A program made the translations under genes and the position numbers. A stretch of 47,885 nucleotides of DNA, from the NCBI GenBank assembly GCA_964369605.1, contig CAYJFD010000016.1:1-47885 (forward strand), read 5' to 3'. The notes under the pieces were generated by a model. It searched no databases. It saw only the letters and a list, made by a program, of their open reading frames with translations, and was not told the DNA's origin. The stretch is from CAYJFD01 sp964369605. Lineage in GTDB: Bacteria > Bacteroidota > Bacteroidia > Bacteroidales > UBA932. Below are positions 8,566 to 16,334 of this stretch, one piece after another (position 1 is the first letter of the stretch; every line of letters starts with the position of its first letter).

Positions 8566-9003
8566 TTATTCTTGAAGATAAATTTTCATTTTACATTTAG
8601 CTATCTCCTTTCCCTCTACAAAACAAGTCGCTAAGATTACAGTTATATTCATAACCTCATGTTCAACGCATATTTCTGTATGGAGCTGTTCGCCAATAAG
8701 AGGAAGCTTAGCGATTTTTAGCTGGTTTACTGAACCAATATATCCTAAAGGAATATTCTTGTCTTGACTCTTGTAGATATATCCAACTCTGAGTGCAGCA
8801 CTTTGTGCAATATGCTCGATAAGTCCGCAGTCACTTAATTCACCCTCGTCGCAGAACATATTGTCCTCAGAGATGAGAAGCGCACTATATGACTTTTCTT
8901 GGTCCACACCATAGAATTCATCCACCATTACGATAGGGGAACGTTGGGGAATGTAGTCAAGGATTTCCTTACCAGAGATTATGGCTTTCTTAGATATTCC
9001 CAT
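8566..9003 (-). CDS. Hotdog-fold dehydratase subunit, ApeP-like, without the FabZ His
   Basis: 145 residues. The N-terminal IPQRSPIVMVDEF strand is typical of FabZ/FabA-type dehydratases. The GHFPGxP motif with its catalytic His is absent; the equivalent stretch reads CDEGELSDCG. The following helix keeps an acidic residue in the expected place (GLIEHIAQSAA). Because hotdog dehydratase active sites are built from a His of one subunit and an acid of the other, this protein could pair with the His-bearing subunit at 2572-2922. The start at 9003 overlaps the radical SAM gene by 25 bp. An independent single-protein activity looks unlikely. Confidence 0.75.
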   Translation of the reverse strand: MGISKKAIISGKEILDYIPQRSPIVMVDEFYGVDQEKSYSALLISEDNMFCDEGELSDCGLIEHIAQSAALRVGYIYKSQDKNIPLGYIGSVNQLKIAKLPLIGEQLHTEICVEHEVMNITVILATCFVEGKEIAKCKMKIYLQE

Positions 9004-10331
9004 AATGGTCCTTTTTTATTTCGTTTAACCTTAAGCATGGTCATTAGCTCATTTTGAGGAGCATCTGGAAATATCCACGCCTTGCCTGTTTGTTCTGCTA
9101 GTGCTTTTGTTTCATTAAGATCAAAGTCCTTCTGAAGGTAGTATTGAGGCATTAGCATATCTGTTTGTTCTGTTATAACTCCATCTTCTAAAGCTTTGTC
9201 ATAGAGGATAGTATGAGGGTATATCCTCATACCTACATAGGGGAAAATAACAGTATGTTGTAAATATCTTGAGTTCTCGATACTTGTGCGAAGTCTTTCT
9301 TTGTTCTCACCATAACCTGCCAGGATAAGAAAATGAGAATAGAAGACATTATGTTTTAATGCTAACTCAGATGTTTTTAGTGTAGTGCTAAAATCAAAGT
9401 CTTTTCCGTAAGCTTCAAGTGTCTGATCACAGAATGATTCGGTCCCGAATTCAATATGAGTTAGTCCTGAACGTTTGTACAGTGCCATTTGAGACTCAGA
9501 AATATTAGAAGGGGAGAAGTATGCCCCCCATGATATTCCTAGATCTTTTTCTACGATAGCTTGACAAAGCTGTTCGTTAAAATCGTTCTTTATATTAAAT
9601 ATAGAGTCTGTGAAAAACCAGTAGTTTGCGCTAAAATCCTTCTTTGCTTTCGCAATAGTCTCGACGATGGAGTCTATATCCATAGTCCTAACTCTGCGTC
9701 CATCGATTATAGGGTAGGTACAGTAAATACAGTTGTATGGGCAGCCACGCTTGGTCTGAATGTTCAGCATACCACTTTGTTTCCAATAGTATTCAACTAA
9801 CATCGGATCATAGCATGCTTGTGGAGACTTAATATAGCTACATTGAGCATTTCTTTCTCCAGAACTATGTGTTATCCGTGATAAATCAAGAGTACTTGTC
9901 TTGTTAATAAGAGCGCTAAGTAGTTCGCATAGAGCTGCTTCTCCCTCGCCTTCTACTCCGTAGTCTGCTCCAAGTTCTTTAACGAAGAGTTCAGGGAAGA
10001 TGGAATATCCTGCTCCTCCTATTATAATAGGTGAATTAGAGCATCCCTTAATTTTATCGATAATATCCTTGTACCCACCAAAAAAAGCCCTTCTATCTAG
10101 AGAGTTAGCCCCATCGACATTTCTAATAGATACACATAAGAAATGAGGATTTAGTACCTGTAACCTCTCGATCATATCTTCGTCGCTTAAGATGTTTAGA
10201 TCTAGTATCTCAACACGGCAAGTTGGAAGGTGTTCCTCTATGTATGGCTTTAGGTAAGCTGTAGCAAGAGGATAGACAGGGTAGGGGTCACATAGTCTAT
10301 TTAGAGAAATAAGCGCTACTATATGCTCCAT
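8979..10331 (-). CDS. B12-binding-domain radical SAM enzyme of lipid/polyene biosynthesis type
   Basis: 450 residues. Residues 1-140 look like a Rossmann-type cobalamin-binding domain (strands ending in VEILDLNIL, FLCVSIRN, PIIIGGAGYS), although the classical DxHxxG cobalamin-ligating motif is not evident. The radical SAM domain follows, with the [4Fe-4S] cysteines in KRGCPYNCIYC (Cys197, 201, 204). B12-dependent radical SAM enzymes often methylate unactivated carbons. Proteins of this kind occur beside fatty-acid-type genes in Bacteroidetes, but their reaction is not known to me. Canonical aryl-polyene clusters use a SAM-dependent methyltransferase for ring methylation and none is visible here, so this enzyme could replace it. 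It overlaps both neighbours, tying it firmly to the operon. Confidence 0.85.
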   Translation of the reverse strand: MEHIVALISLNRLCDPYPVYPLATAYLKPYIEEHLPTCRVEILDLNILSDEDMIERLQVLNPHFLCVSIRNVDGANSLDRRAFFGGYKDIIDKIKGCSNSPIIIGGAGYSIFPELFVKELGADYGVEGEGEAALCELLSALINKTSTLDLSRITHSSGERNAQCSYIKSPQACYDPMLVEYYWKQSGMLNIQTKRGCPYNCIYCTYPIIDGRRVRTMDIDSIVETIAKAKKDFSANYWFFTDSIFNIKNDFNEQLCQAIVEKDLGISWGAYFSPSNISESQMALYKRSGLTHIEFGTESFCDQTLEAYGKDFDFSTTLKTSELALKHNVFYSHFLILAGYGENKERLRTSIENSRYLQHTVIFPYVGMRIYPHTILYDKALEDGVITEQTDMLMPQYYLQKDFDLNETKALAEQTGKAWIFPDAPQNELMTMLKVKRNKKGPLWEYLRKP

Positions 10332-11191
10332 AAGTCATAAAAATTAAACCACTGTTGTGGATACTGTTTAACAATAGATTCTAGTTCCTTTGTATATAGT
10401 GCTAGAATCTCTTCTTGGGTATGTCCAGGTTCGATAACTTTAAAATGAAAGCGATATTTTAGCCCCCTTTGTCGCATCGCGAAATAAAATACAATAGGAG
10501 TTTTAAATTTAGAAGCTAGTAGAGATGGGCCTTTTGCAAAAAGAGCATCATATCCCATAAACTTAACTTTTGTAGCACCTGACTTGTCTAGGTATCTGTC
10601 TCCCTGCATACACACATATTCCCCTTTTGAAAGTACCTTATGAATAGCTACCATTGATTCTATTCCTCCTTCGTTTACAGGTATAATATTGTATGTTTTG
10701 TGATTACTTTTATGTATCTTTTTAATCTTTTCATATTCCACGTCATACATAACAACGTTAAGCTTAGAGGCATAGTCTCCAAAAAACTTAGATCCTATCT
10801 CCCAAGAGCCAACATGAGCTCCAATAATCATTACCCCGCCAGCATCTAGGACTTTAATAAAATCAGAATATTCATCGAAAATGAATTTAAACTTATCGCT
10901 AAGTCCTTGATTTATGGCGACTTTATCGATTAGTGTTTGTCCAAATCTGAAGTAGTGAAGGTAGATATGAAATAGAGATGAAATAATATTGTATTTGAGT
11001 ATTTTCCTATTGTAAATCCATATTGCACGTGTTGCTTTAGGTGCAAAAGGAATAAAATATACGACTATCAAACTTAAGAGAATATAGGCTGTATGCACAC
11101 CAAAATAGCGGATAACTGTTATATAGGCATTATGCCCCAGTGATCCACCCCTTGATCTGCCACTCCACTGCCTAGTCTCTTTATTCTTCAT
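10319..11191 (-). CDS. LpxL/HtrB-like lysophospholipid acyltransferase family protein
   Basis: 290 residues with one N-terminal membrane segment (about residues 30-50) and the LPLAT HxxxxE motif in GAHVGSWEIG. A CMQGDRYLD stretch and KGPSLLASKFKTPIVF follow, as in lipid A late acyltransferases. It should transfer an acyl group, here plausibly the polyene chain, from ACP to a lipid or sugar acceptor at the inner membrane. The gene starts inside the last codons of the upstream ACP gene (11-bp overlap), which suggests that this ACP delivers its substrate. The acceptor is not determinable from sequence. Confidence 0.85.
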   Translation of the reverse strand: MKNKETRQWSGRSRGGSLGHNAYITVIRYFGVHTAYILLSLIVVYFIPFAPKATRAIWIYNRKILKYNIISSLFHIYLHYFRFGQTLIDKVAINQGLSDKFKFIFDEYSDFIKVLDAGGVMIIGAHVGSWEIGSKFFGDYASKLNVVMYDVEYEKIKKIHKSNHKTYNIIPVNEGGIESMVAIHKVLSKGEYVCMQGDRYLDKSGATKVKFMGYDALFAKGPSLLASKFKTPIVFYFAMRQRGLKYRFHFKVIEPGHTQEEILALYTKELESIVKQYPQQWFNFYDLWSI

Positions 11192-11429
11192 TTATCTTTC
11201 TAGAGATTAGATTGTAGAAGTCTTCAAATGTCTTGATATCAACAAAGTCTGGTCTAGTAAGAGTTACCCCAAAGTTGCTCTCGATTAGCACGACTACATC
11301 TACTAAATCTAGGCTATCTAGGTCTAATGTCTCCATTAACTCAGCTTCAGGAGAAATATTGTCTATATCTGCCTCGAATTCATCAGCTAGTATTTCATTG
11401 ATCTTGGTAATTAATTTTATATCAGTCAT
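11181..11429 (-). CDS. Acyl carrier protein
   Basis: 82 residues with the 4'-phosphopantetheine attachment motif LDLDSLDLVD; the modified Ser is residue 39. The rest is acidic and helical as in discrete ACPs. It sits between a FabF-like ketosynthase (6-bp gap) and the acyltransferase (11-bp overlap), so it likely serves the condensation and acyl-transfer steps. No phosphopantetheinyl transferase is visible in the window, so activation must come from elsewhere in the genome. Confidence 0.92.
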   Translation of the reverse strand: MTDIKLITKINEILADEFEADIDNISPEAELMETLDLDSLDLVDVVVLIESNFGVTLTRPDFVDIKTFEDFYNLISRKINEE

Positions 11430-11435
11430 ATAAAT

Positions 11436-12659
11436 TTACTTTATTTTCTTAATTATTAATGTTGAGTTTGTTCCGCCAAATCCAAAAGAGTTAGATAGGA
11501 AGGTATCGAATTTAATGTCCACTCGCTTGTTCGGGATATTTAGCTTAGGTGTATTTTCGTCAGCTTCTTTAAAATTTAGATTAGGAGCGATAAAATCATT
11601 ATTCATCATAAGTATAGAGTATACCACCTCGCTAGCTCCTGCCATCCACATTTCGTGCCCAGTCATAGACTTAGTAGAAGTGATATAAGGAGTGTGCCCT
11701 GCGAAAACTTCTGCTATAGCCTTTGCTTCATTCATATCTCCAAGTGGAGTAGAGGTCGCGTGAGCATTTATGTAACTTATTTCTTCTTTTGCGATGCCAG
11801 ATGTCTTTATTGCCATTTCAAGCGAACGGCGTGGCCCATCTACATTTGGGACAGAGATATGATCTCCATTTGATGAGAAGCCATAGCCCATAACCTCTGC
11901 TATGATATTTGCGCCTCTTTGAATAGCAGACTCGTAGCTCTCTAGGATAAGAGTTGCAGCTCCACCGCTAGGTACGAGCCCATCCCTATCTTTATCAAAA
12001 GGTCGTGATGCGGTACTTGGGTCATCTTCTCTTATTGAAAAAGCACTGAGTCCATCAAAACTTCCAACCGCCTGACTGTTAACTTCCTGAGCCCCTCCAC
12101 AAATAATGCAGTCTTGTAGTCCATTTTTGATAAGTAGGTAGGCCATTCCTATAGAATGAGAACCACTAGCGCAGGCTCCAGAAACGGTGAAATTAATTCC
12201 CCTTAGGTTGAATATTACTGAGAGATTCATGGAAACAGTGGAATTCATAGACTGGAATATATTCCCAGAGCCTACAAGAGTCGTGTTCTTCTTCTCTCTG
12301 ATTATGTCGTTGCCCTCTATTACAGGTTCAACGCAACTATCATTTCCGAATAGGATACCGACTTCATTTTTATTTAGGAAGTCCTCATCGATACCTGCAT
12401 TTTTTAGTGCTTCAATCGTGGACATATAGGCATAAGCTCCGTGCTTTGGTAAGCAGGTTCTTTTTCTCCTATCCAAAAGACCTTTCAGGTTAGGGTCTTT
12501 TATTATTCCCGTAAGTGCAGAACGAAAACCGTCCTCCTTTCTTTTGGGATCTATGCCTATTCCCGATACGCCATTGTAAAGGGATTCTTTTACTTTATCT
12601 AAGTTATCTCCGATACACGAGTAAATTCCCATGCCCGTAATAACAACTCTATTATTCAT
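11436..12659 (-). CDS. Beta-ketoacyl-ACP synthase, FabB/FabF-like
   Basis: 407 residues, full length for KAS I/II. The triad is intact: Cys in SGACASGSHSIG, His in NAHATSTPLGD, His in KSMTGHEMWMAGAS, and the closing NSFGFGGTNSTL. The GHEMWMAGASE context is closest to FabB-type enzymes. It follows the ketoreductase by 5 bp and precedes the first ACP. Of the three full ketosynthases in this operon it is the most like a primary fatty-acid enzyme and is a likely elongation KS for the polyene chain. Confidence 0.92.
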   Translation of the reverse strand: MNNRVVITGMGIYSCIGDNLDKVKESLYNGVSGIGIDPKRKEDGFRSALTGIIKDPNLKGLLDRRKRTCLPKHGAYAYMSTIEALKNAGIDEDFLNKNEVGILFGNDSCVEPVIEGNDIIREKKNTTLVGSGNIFQSMNSTVSMNLSVIFNLRGINFTVSGACASGSHSIGMAYLLIKNGLQDCIICGGAQEVNSQAVGSFDGLSAFSIREDDPSTASRPFDKDRDGLVPSGGAATLILESYESAIQRGANIIAEVMGYGFSSNGDHISVPNVDGPRRSLEMAIKTSGIAKEEISYINAHATSTPLGDMNEAKAIAEVFAGHTPYITSTKSMTGHEMWMAGASEVVYSILMMNNDFIAPNLNFKEADENTPKLNIPNKRVDIKFDTFLSNSFGFGGTNSTLIIKKIK

Positions 12660-12664
12660 ATCAA

Positions 12665-13417
12665 CTATGTATGTAATCCTCCATTTATTGATATCACCTC
12701 TCCAGTGATATAGGCTGCGTTCTTGGAAGCAAGAAAGGCCACAAGTTCAGCGACTTCTTCTGCTTTACCAAAACGTCCAATAGGGATGTGTTTCTTTAAT
12801 TCCTTTTCATCTAATTCTCCTGTCATATCAGTTGCGATATAACCAGGAGCTATGGCATTTACTGTTACTCCTTTGCGAGCTACTTCCTGGGCAAGTGCTT
12901 TAGTAGCAGCTATCATACCTCCTTTTGCAGATGAGTAGTTTACTTGGCCTGCAAGCCCCTTAATTCCTGAAAGAGAAACGATATTTATGATTCTTCCCTC
13001 TTTTGAAGCCAACATAGGTTTAAGTAGGGGTTGAGTAACATTGAAGAAACCATCAAGGTTCGTTGAGATTACTTTATGCCAGTCACTCCTCTCCATCCAT
13101 AGCATAAGAGCATCAGATCTTATACCAGCATTATTAACTAGAACTTCAATATATGAATCTGCATTTTGTTCCTGCCAATTTTTTAGAGCATTATGTGTTT
13201 CTTCCGCATTAGCGACATCAAATTGTAGTATTTCTCCTTCACCTGATGCTTCTCTAACAAGATTTAACGTTTTGAGAGCCTCTTCTTGGTTAGACACAAA
13301 ATTAATCAGTGTATAATAGCCCATCTGGGCTAGCTTTACACAAACAGCTCGACCTATACCTCGACTGCCTCCGGTGATTAGTGCGTATCTTTGTTTTCTT
13401 TCCATATAATTTGCCAT
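12665..13417 (-). CDS. 3-oxoacyl-ACP reductase, FabG-like
   Basis: 250-residue classical short-chain dehydrogenase: cofactor loop TGGSRGIGRAV (about 15-25), NNAG (95-98), and the catalytic Ser148, Tyr161 and Lys165 within VSLSGIKGLAGQVNYSSAKGG. The C-terminal ITGEVISINGG matches FabG. It should reduce 3-oxoacyl-ACP with NADPH between condensation and dehydration. Located 22 bp after the ammonia-lyase and 5 bp before the ketosynthase. Cluster-dedicated rather than the housekeeping fabG, judging from context only. Confidence 0.92.
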   Translation of the reverse strand: MANYMERKQRYALITGGSRGIGRAVCVKLAQMGYYTLINFVSNQEEALKTLNLVREASGEGEILQFDVANAEETHNALKNWQEQNADSYIEVLVNNAGIRSDALMLWMERSDWHKVISTNLDGFFNVTQPLLKPMLASKEGRIINIVSLSGIKGLAGQVNYSSAKGGMIAATKALAQEVARKGVTVNAIAPGYIATDMTGELDEKELKKHIPIGRFGKAEEVAELVAFLASKNAAYITGEVISINGGLHT

Positions 13418-13439
13418 TGTCCTTAAAGCAGGTGTTATT

Positions 13440-14954
13440 TTAAAATTCTTTTTCCTTTAAGAAGCATATAACTTGCTCTATTTCTTTGTATTTTGTAGAA
13501 TCCTCGCTGAAAGTAGGGATGATATTGCGAAGCTCTAAATATAGTCTTTGCGTAGTTTGAGATAGTTTATCTTTTATTTCTAGGCAGTCTACTGCTTGAA
13601 TTAACGCTAACATCTCTATGGCTAGTACCTGAAAACTGTTCTCTATAACCCTCTGCGTTATTAAGGCTGAATTAGTTCCCATACTTACAACGTCCTGATT
13701 ATCATTATTATTCGGTATGCTATGAACGCACATCGGATTTGAGAGAGTTTGACATTCAGCCGTAGTAGATGTCGCTGTAAACTGCGCTGCCTGAAGTCCA
13801 TAATTTAGCCCTAGTTTCCCAAGATTAACAAAAGGCGGTAAGATACCATTTATGCGATCGTGGAACAGGTAATTAGTCTGCCTTTCAGCTAACATCGTTA
13901 GTTTTGTAATAGCTATCTTTAGTTTATCCATCTCCATAGAGATATAGTCTCCGTGAAAGTTGCCACCGTGGTAAACGCTATTTGTTTGTAGATCAATGAT
14001 CGGATTATCATCCACAGAGTAAAATTCATCTGTTACTACCTGCTCAGTGTATACTATCGTATCATACACAGGACCTAGTATCTGAGGGATACAACGAAGT
14101 GAGTAGTACGGTTGTAGCTTATGTGTGAAGATGTTCTCTTTGTTTTGTTTGGTGTCGTAAAGTATATCTTCTCGTTGTTTTAATAGGGCGCTTGAGCTTG
14201 CTAGTTCGCGCATCTGCGATGCAATTTCTCTTTGTCCAGTGTGTCTCTTGGAATTATTTAAAACCTCTGACATGAAATCGTCGTATGATGATGCTATCTC
14301 GTTAATCATCACGGATGCTATCGTCGACCATCTGAGTAATTTCTTAGACAGAATTAGATTTACAAGAGCGATACCCGTCATAACAGCTGTTCCATTTGCA
14401 AGTGCAAGCCCTTCTCTGATTCTCATGCTAATGGGGCTTAGTCCGCATTGAGACATAGCCTCAAAGGTGCTGACCTTCCTTCCTTGAAAGAAAACTTCCC
14501 CTTCTCCAATAAGGCATAGTGCTATATGTGATAGTTGGACTAAGTCTCCACTCGCTCCTACACTTCCGTGTTGAGGTACAAATGGTATGATGTTATGGTT
14601 GAGGAAATCGCAAAGCAGCTGGACTACAGATGGGTGTACTGCTGATTTTCCAGCTAAGAATGTTTGAATTCTAGCAAGCATAGCTGCTCTGATGTTCACA
14701 GGAGCTATGGCCTCGCCAGCTCCACAGCAGTGAGATCTTATGATATTATACTGAAGTTCTAGTAGCTCTGCGTCGTCAATGCGATATTGAGCCATAGGCC
14801 CAAAACCAGTATTTATCCCGTAAATAACTCTCCCTCTCTGAAACTCTGATAAAAAGTCAAATGACTTTTGCATCCTATCTATCTCCTGCTCGGTTAATTC
14901 TAACTTTTCCCCTCTGTATATTATGTCTTCTATATAACTTTTTTGGTCAGTCAT
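13440..14954 (-). CDS. Aromatic amino-acid ammonia-lyase (HAL/TAL/PAL family)
   Basis: 504 residues. The MIO prosthetic group forms from Ala-Ser-Gly 134-136 in GSVGASGDLVQLSH. The catalytic Tyr loop is VIYGINTGFGPM (Tyr45). The substrate-selectivity pair is Ser74-His75 (NIIRSHCCG), as in histidine lyases, whereas the later loop NNDNQDVVSMGT is of the tyrosine/phenylalanine-lyase type (HutH reads NQEDHVSM). In flexirubin and aryl-polyene clusters this enzyme makes 4-coumarate from tyrosine as the aryl starter. There are no hut genes nearby, and the polyketide context favours an aromatic substrate. It is the first gene of the operon and has its own clear promoter upstream. Confidence 0.85.
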   Translation of the reverse strand: MTDQKSYIEDIIYRGEKLELTEQEIDRMQKSFDFLSEFQRGRVIYGINTGFGPMAQYRIDDAELLELQYNIIRSHCCGAGEAIAPVNIRAAMLARIQTFLAGKSAVHPSVVQLLCDFLNHNIIPFVPQHGSVGASGDLVQLSHIALCLIGEGEVFFQGRKVSTFEAMSQCGLSPISMRIREGLALANGTAVMTGIALVNLILSKKLLRWSTIASVMINEIASSYDDFMSEVLNNSKRHTGQREIASQMRELASSSALLKQREDILYDTKQNKENIFTHKLQPYYSLRCIPQILGPVYDTIVYTEQVVTDEFYSVDDNPIIDLQTNSVYHGGNFHGDYISMEMDKLKIAITKLTMLAERQTNYLFHDRINGILPPFVNLGKLGLNYGLQAAQFTATSTTAECQTLSNPMCVHSIPNNNDNQDVVSMGTNSALITQRVIENSFQVLAIEMLALIQAVDCLEIKDKLSQTTQRLYLELRNIIPTFSEDSTKYKEIEQVICFLKEKEF

Positions 14955-14985
14955 ACTACTTCTGATTGTTCATTTTTTTGTGAGT

Positions 14986-15062
14986 AAAAAATCAAGCAAA
15001 ATTAGCTTTTTTTTTCCTCTTCTCCAAAAACGATAATTATTCTAGATTATACTTGATTTTTT
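14986..15062. repeat. Inverted repeat bracketing the operon promoter
   Basis: AAAAAATCAAG at 14986-14996 recurs in inverted orientation at 15052-15062. Extending inward gives 17-bp arms (14986-15002 and 15046-15062) with 15 matches. The left arm covers the downstream half of the -7 box; the right arm lies upstream of the -33 box. Possible paired operator. Confidence 0.55.
14997..15028 (-). promoter_or_regulatory. Bacteroidetes-type promoter of the polyene operon
   Basis: On the minus strand a TTTG box (15028-15025) and TAATTTTG (15004-14997) are separated by exactly 20 bp, matching the Bacteroidetes sigma-ABfr consensus. Transcription would start near 14990, giving a leader of about 36 nt before the ammonia-lyase ATG. 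It is the only clear promoter seen for the roughly 15-kb operon. Confidence 0.6.
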
Positions 15063-15096
15063 GAGGTTTAATGTTGGAATAAACGCATAGAAATAA

Positions 15097-15804
15097 TTAC
15101 ATCATTTCCTCGAATGCATAGCGTATGGCTTTGTTGATGATGCTGACTAATGGCACTGTACTACAGAACTCTAGGGCTAATTCTTTTGCCGGATTTTTGC
15201 AGTCGAATATTTTAGGGGATAGTTTCTTACTTAAGGATATATTTTTTAGTCTCAATAGATCGTCGAAGGGGCCGTTTTGAGGAAAGCCACTTGGATTTCT
15301 TTTTAGTGATTCGCTATTTAGAATGAAACCTACATTCTTTGCCTCTTGAATGATTTCCTGTATTCTTGTCCCATTATAGAGAATTTCTTCTCTGATGCTT
15401 TTTAGAACAGTAGGATGAGGAGCATAAGTTCCGACTCCGATGAATGATCCTCCAAACGATAGGTAGTTATCCTGCTTTCCACCCTCAGGCTCTAAGTGGA
15501 TGTAGTAGCCACAATATCCTGATTTTCTTCCTCCAGGGGCAATAAAAAGTCCAAAATGAGTTTTGTAAGGTCTCTTGTCTTTTGCAAAACGTAGGTTCTT
15601 ATTTTGTCTATATGTGCATAACTTTACTTCCACAGAGCCTAGCCCTGGATCAAGACGGCTAATTTCATCAATGAGTTTGCCAGCGAAATCTTCAAAATCT
15701 GCTCTGATCTCCTTGTATTCCTCGCGGTTAGCATCCATCCATTCTTTTGAGTTATTTTCTCTTAGACGCTCAAAAAAGTTTATAGTTTTATTATAATGTT
15801 TCAT
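15097..15804 (-). CDS. DUF2461 family protein
   Basis: 235 residues matching DUF2461 over its whole length: the N-terminal FFERLRENNSKEWMDANR, the central CTYRQNKNLRFAKDKRPYK, and GLFIAPGGRKSGYCGYYIHL. The function of the family is not established. It is transcribed toward the polyene operon, but a separate promoter for that operon lies after its stop, so it probably is not a biosynthetic gene. No signal peptide or membrane segment is seen, so it should be cytoplasmic. Confidence 0.85.
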   Translation of the reverse strand: MKHYNKTINFFERLRENNSKEWMDANREEYKEIRADFEDFAGKLIDEISRLDPGLGSVEVKLCTYRQNKNLRFAKDKRPYKTHFGLFIAPGGRKSGYCGYYIHLEPEGGKQDNYLSFGGSFIGVGTYAPHPTVLKSIREEILYNGTRIQEIIQEAKNVGFILNSESLKRNPSGFPQNGPFDDLLRLKNISLSKKLSPKIFDCKNPAKELALEFCSTVPLVSIINKAIRYAFEEMM

Positions 15805-15831
15805 ATTTTTAATTTATAAAAAATAAAGGTA

Positions 15832-15839
15832 CAAAAATA
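15832..15839 (-). promoter_or_regulatory. -7 element, TATTTTTG, upstream of the DUF2461 gene
   Basis: Minus-strand TAnnTTTG match 28 bp before the DUF2461 start codon. No good -33 box is seen at the expected distance, so this rests on one element only. Confidence 0.35.
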
Positions 15840-15886
15840 AGTCTGTTAAAGCAATAGATTTGTATATATATGTTAGATAAAATACA

Positions 15887-15894
15887 TATATTTG
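15887..15894 (+). promoter_or_regulatory. -7 element, TATATTTG, upstream of the PurL-like domain gene and menG
   Basis: Perfect TAnnTTTG 38 bp before the ATG at 15933. A TTTG lies at 15859-15862, giving a 24-bp spacer that is slightly long. It probably drives the PurL-like domain gene and menG. Confidence 0.45.
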
Positions 15895-15932
15895 TGGTTT
15901 AGATGATATAATATAATTTAAAGGTTCAAGCA

Positions 15933-16334
15933 ATGAGTGAAGAGAATAAGTTTTTTAAACAAAAAGGCGATATAATATACTTAATAGCAAAGGTGGAAAA
16001 TGCTGAGTATTTGAATGACAGTATAGAAACAGGTTTTATTAATACTTTTCATTTAATTTCAACAGATGGTATTTATAATTCTTTAGTGGAGTGTTCAAAA
16101 GCTAACAAATTAGGCTTTGATATTACTTCTGATTCTGAGATGGATCAAGAAGATTTTTTATACGATGAGACTAAATATACAGCAATCATAGCAGTAGATG
16201 AAGATCAAGAAGATGCATTTGTAGATTATATGTACAACATCGGAGAGGAGCTAACGCTTTTAGGCCATGTCACTAAGGGTGCCCTAAAGGTGGATGATAA
16301 AGTCTTTGGGAATATAAATGACTACGTTAAATAA
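15933..16334 (+). CDS. Stand-alone PurL C-terminal (AIRS_C)-like domain protein
   Basis: 133 residues that resemble only the last domain of small-type PurL (FGAM synthase). The start FFKQKGDIIYLI corresponds to the FKKEGDLIYLIGE strand of PurL. The stretch DGIYNSLVECSKANKLGFDI matches the SDGGL...LGFDI helix, and LLGHVTKGALKVDDKVFGNI matches the C-terminal end. The family's FGExQSR motif is replaced by LYDETKYTA, and the glutaminase, ATP-binding and first AIRS domains are missing, so FGAM synthase activity is not expected. It overlaps menG by 17 bp, so the two are co-translated. Function unknown: possibly a degenerate paralogue with a binding role. Confidence 0.6.
   Translation: MSEENKFFKQKGDIIYLIAKVENAEYLNDSIETGFINTFHLISTDGIYNSLVECSKANKLGFDITSDSEMDQEDFLYDETKYTAIIAVDEDQEDAFVDYMYNIGEELTLLGHVTKGALKVDDKVFGNINDYVK

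Noticed and set aside
10332..10400. Cobalamin riboswitch controlling the radical SAM gene
   Set aside because: The region is coding sequence of the acyltransferase and has none of the B12-box features; none was seen near the operon promoter either.
1..14954. Dialkylresorcinol (darA/darB) biosynthesis within the cluster
   Set aside because: No KAS III-type DarB or DarA aromatase is present in the window; full flexirubin production cannot be claimed from what is visible.
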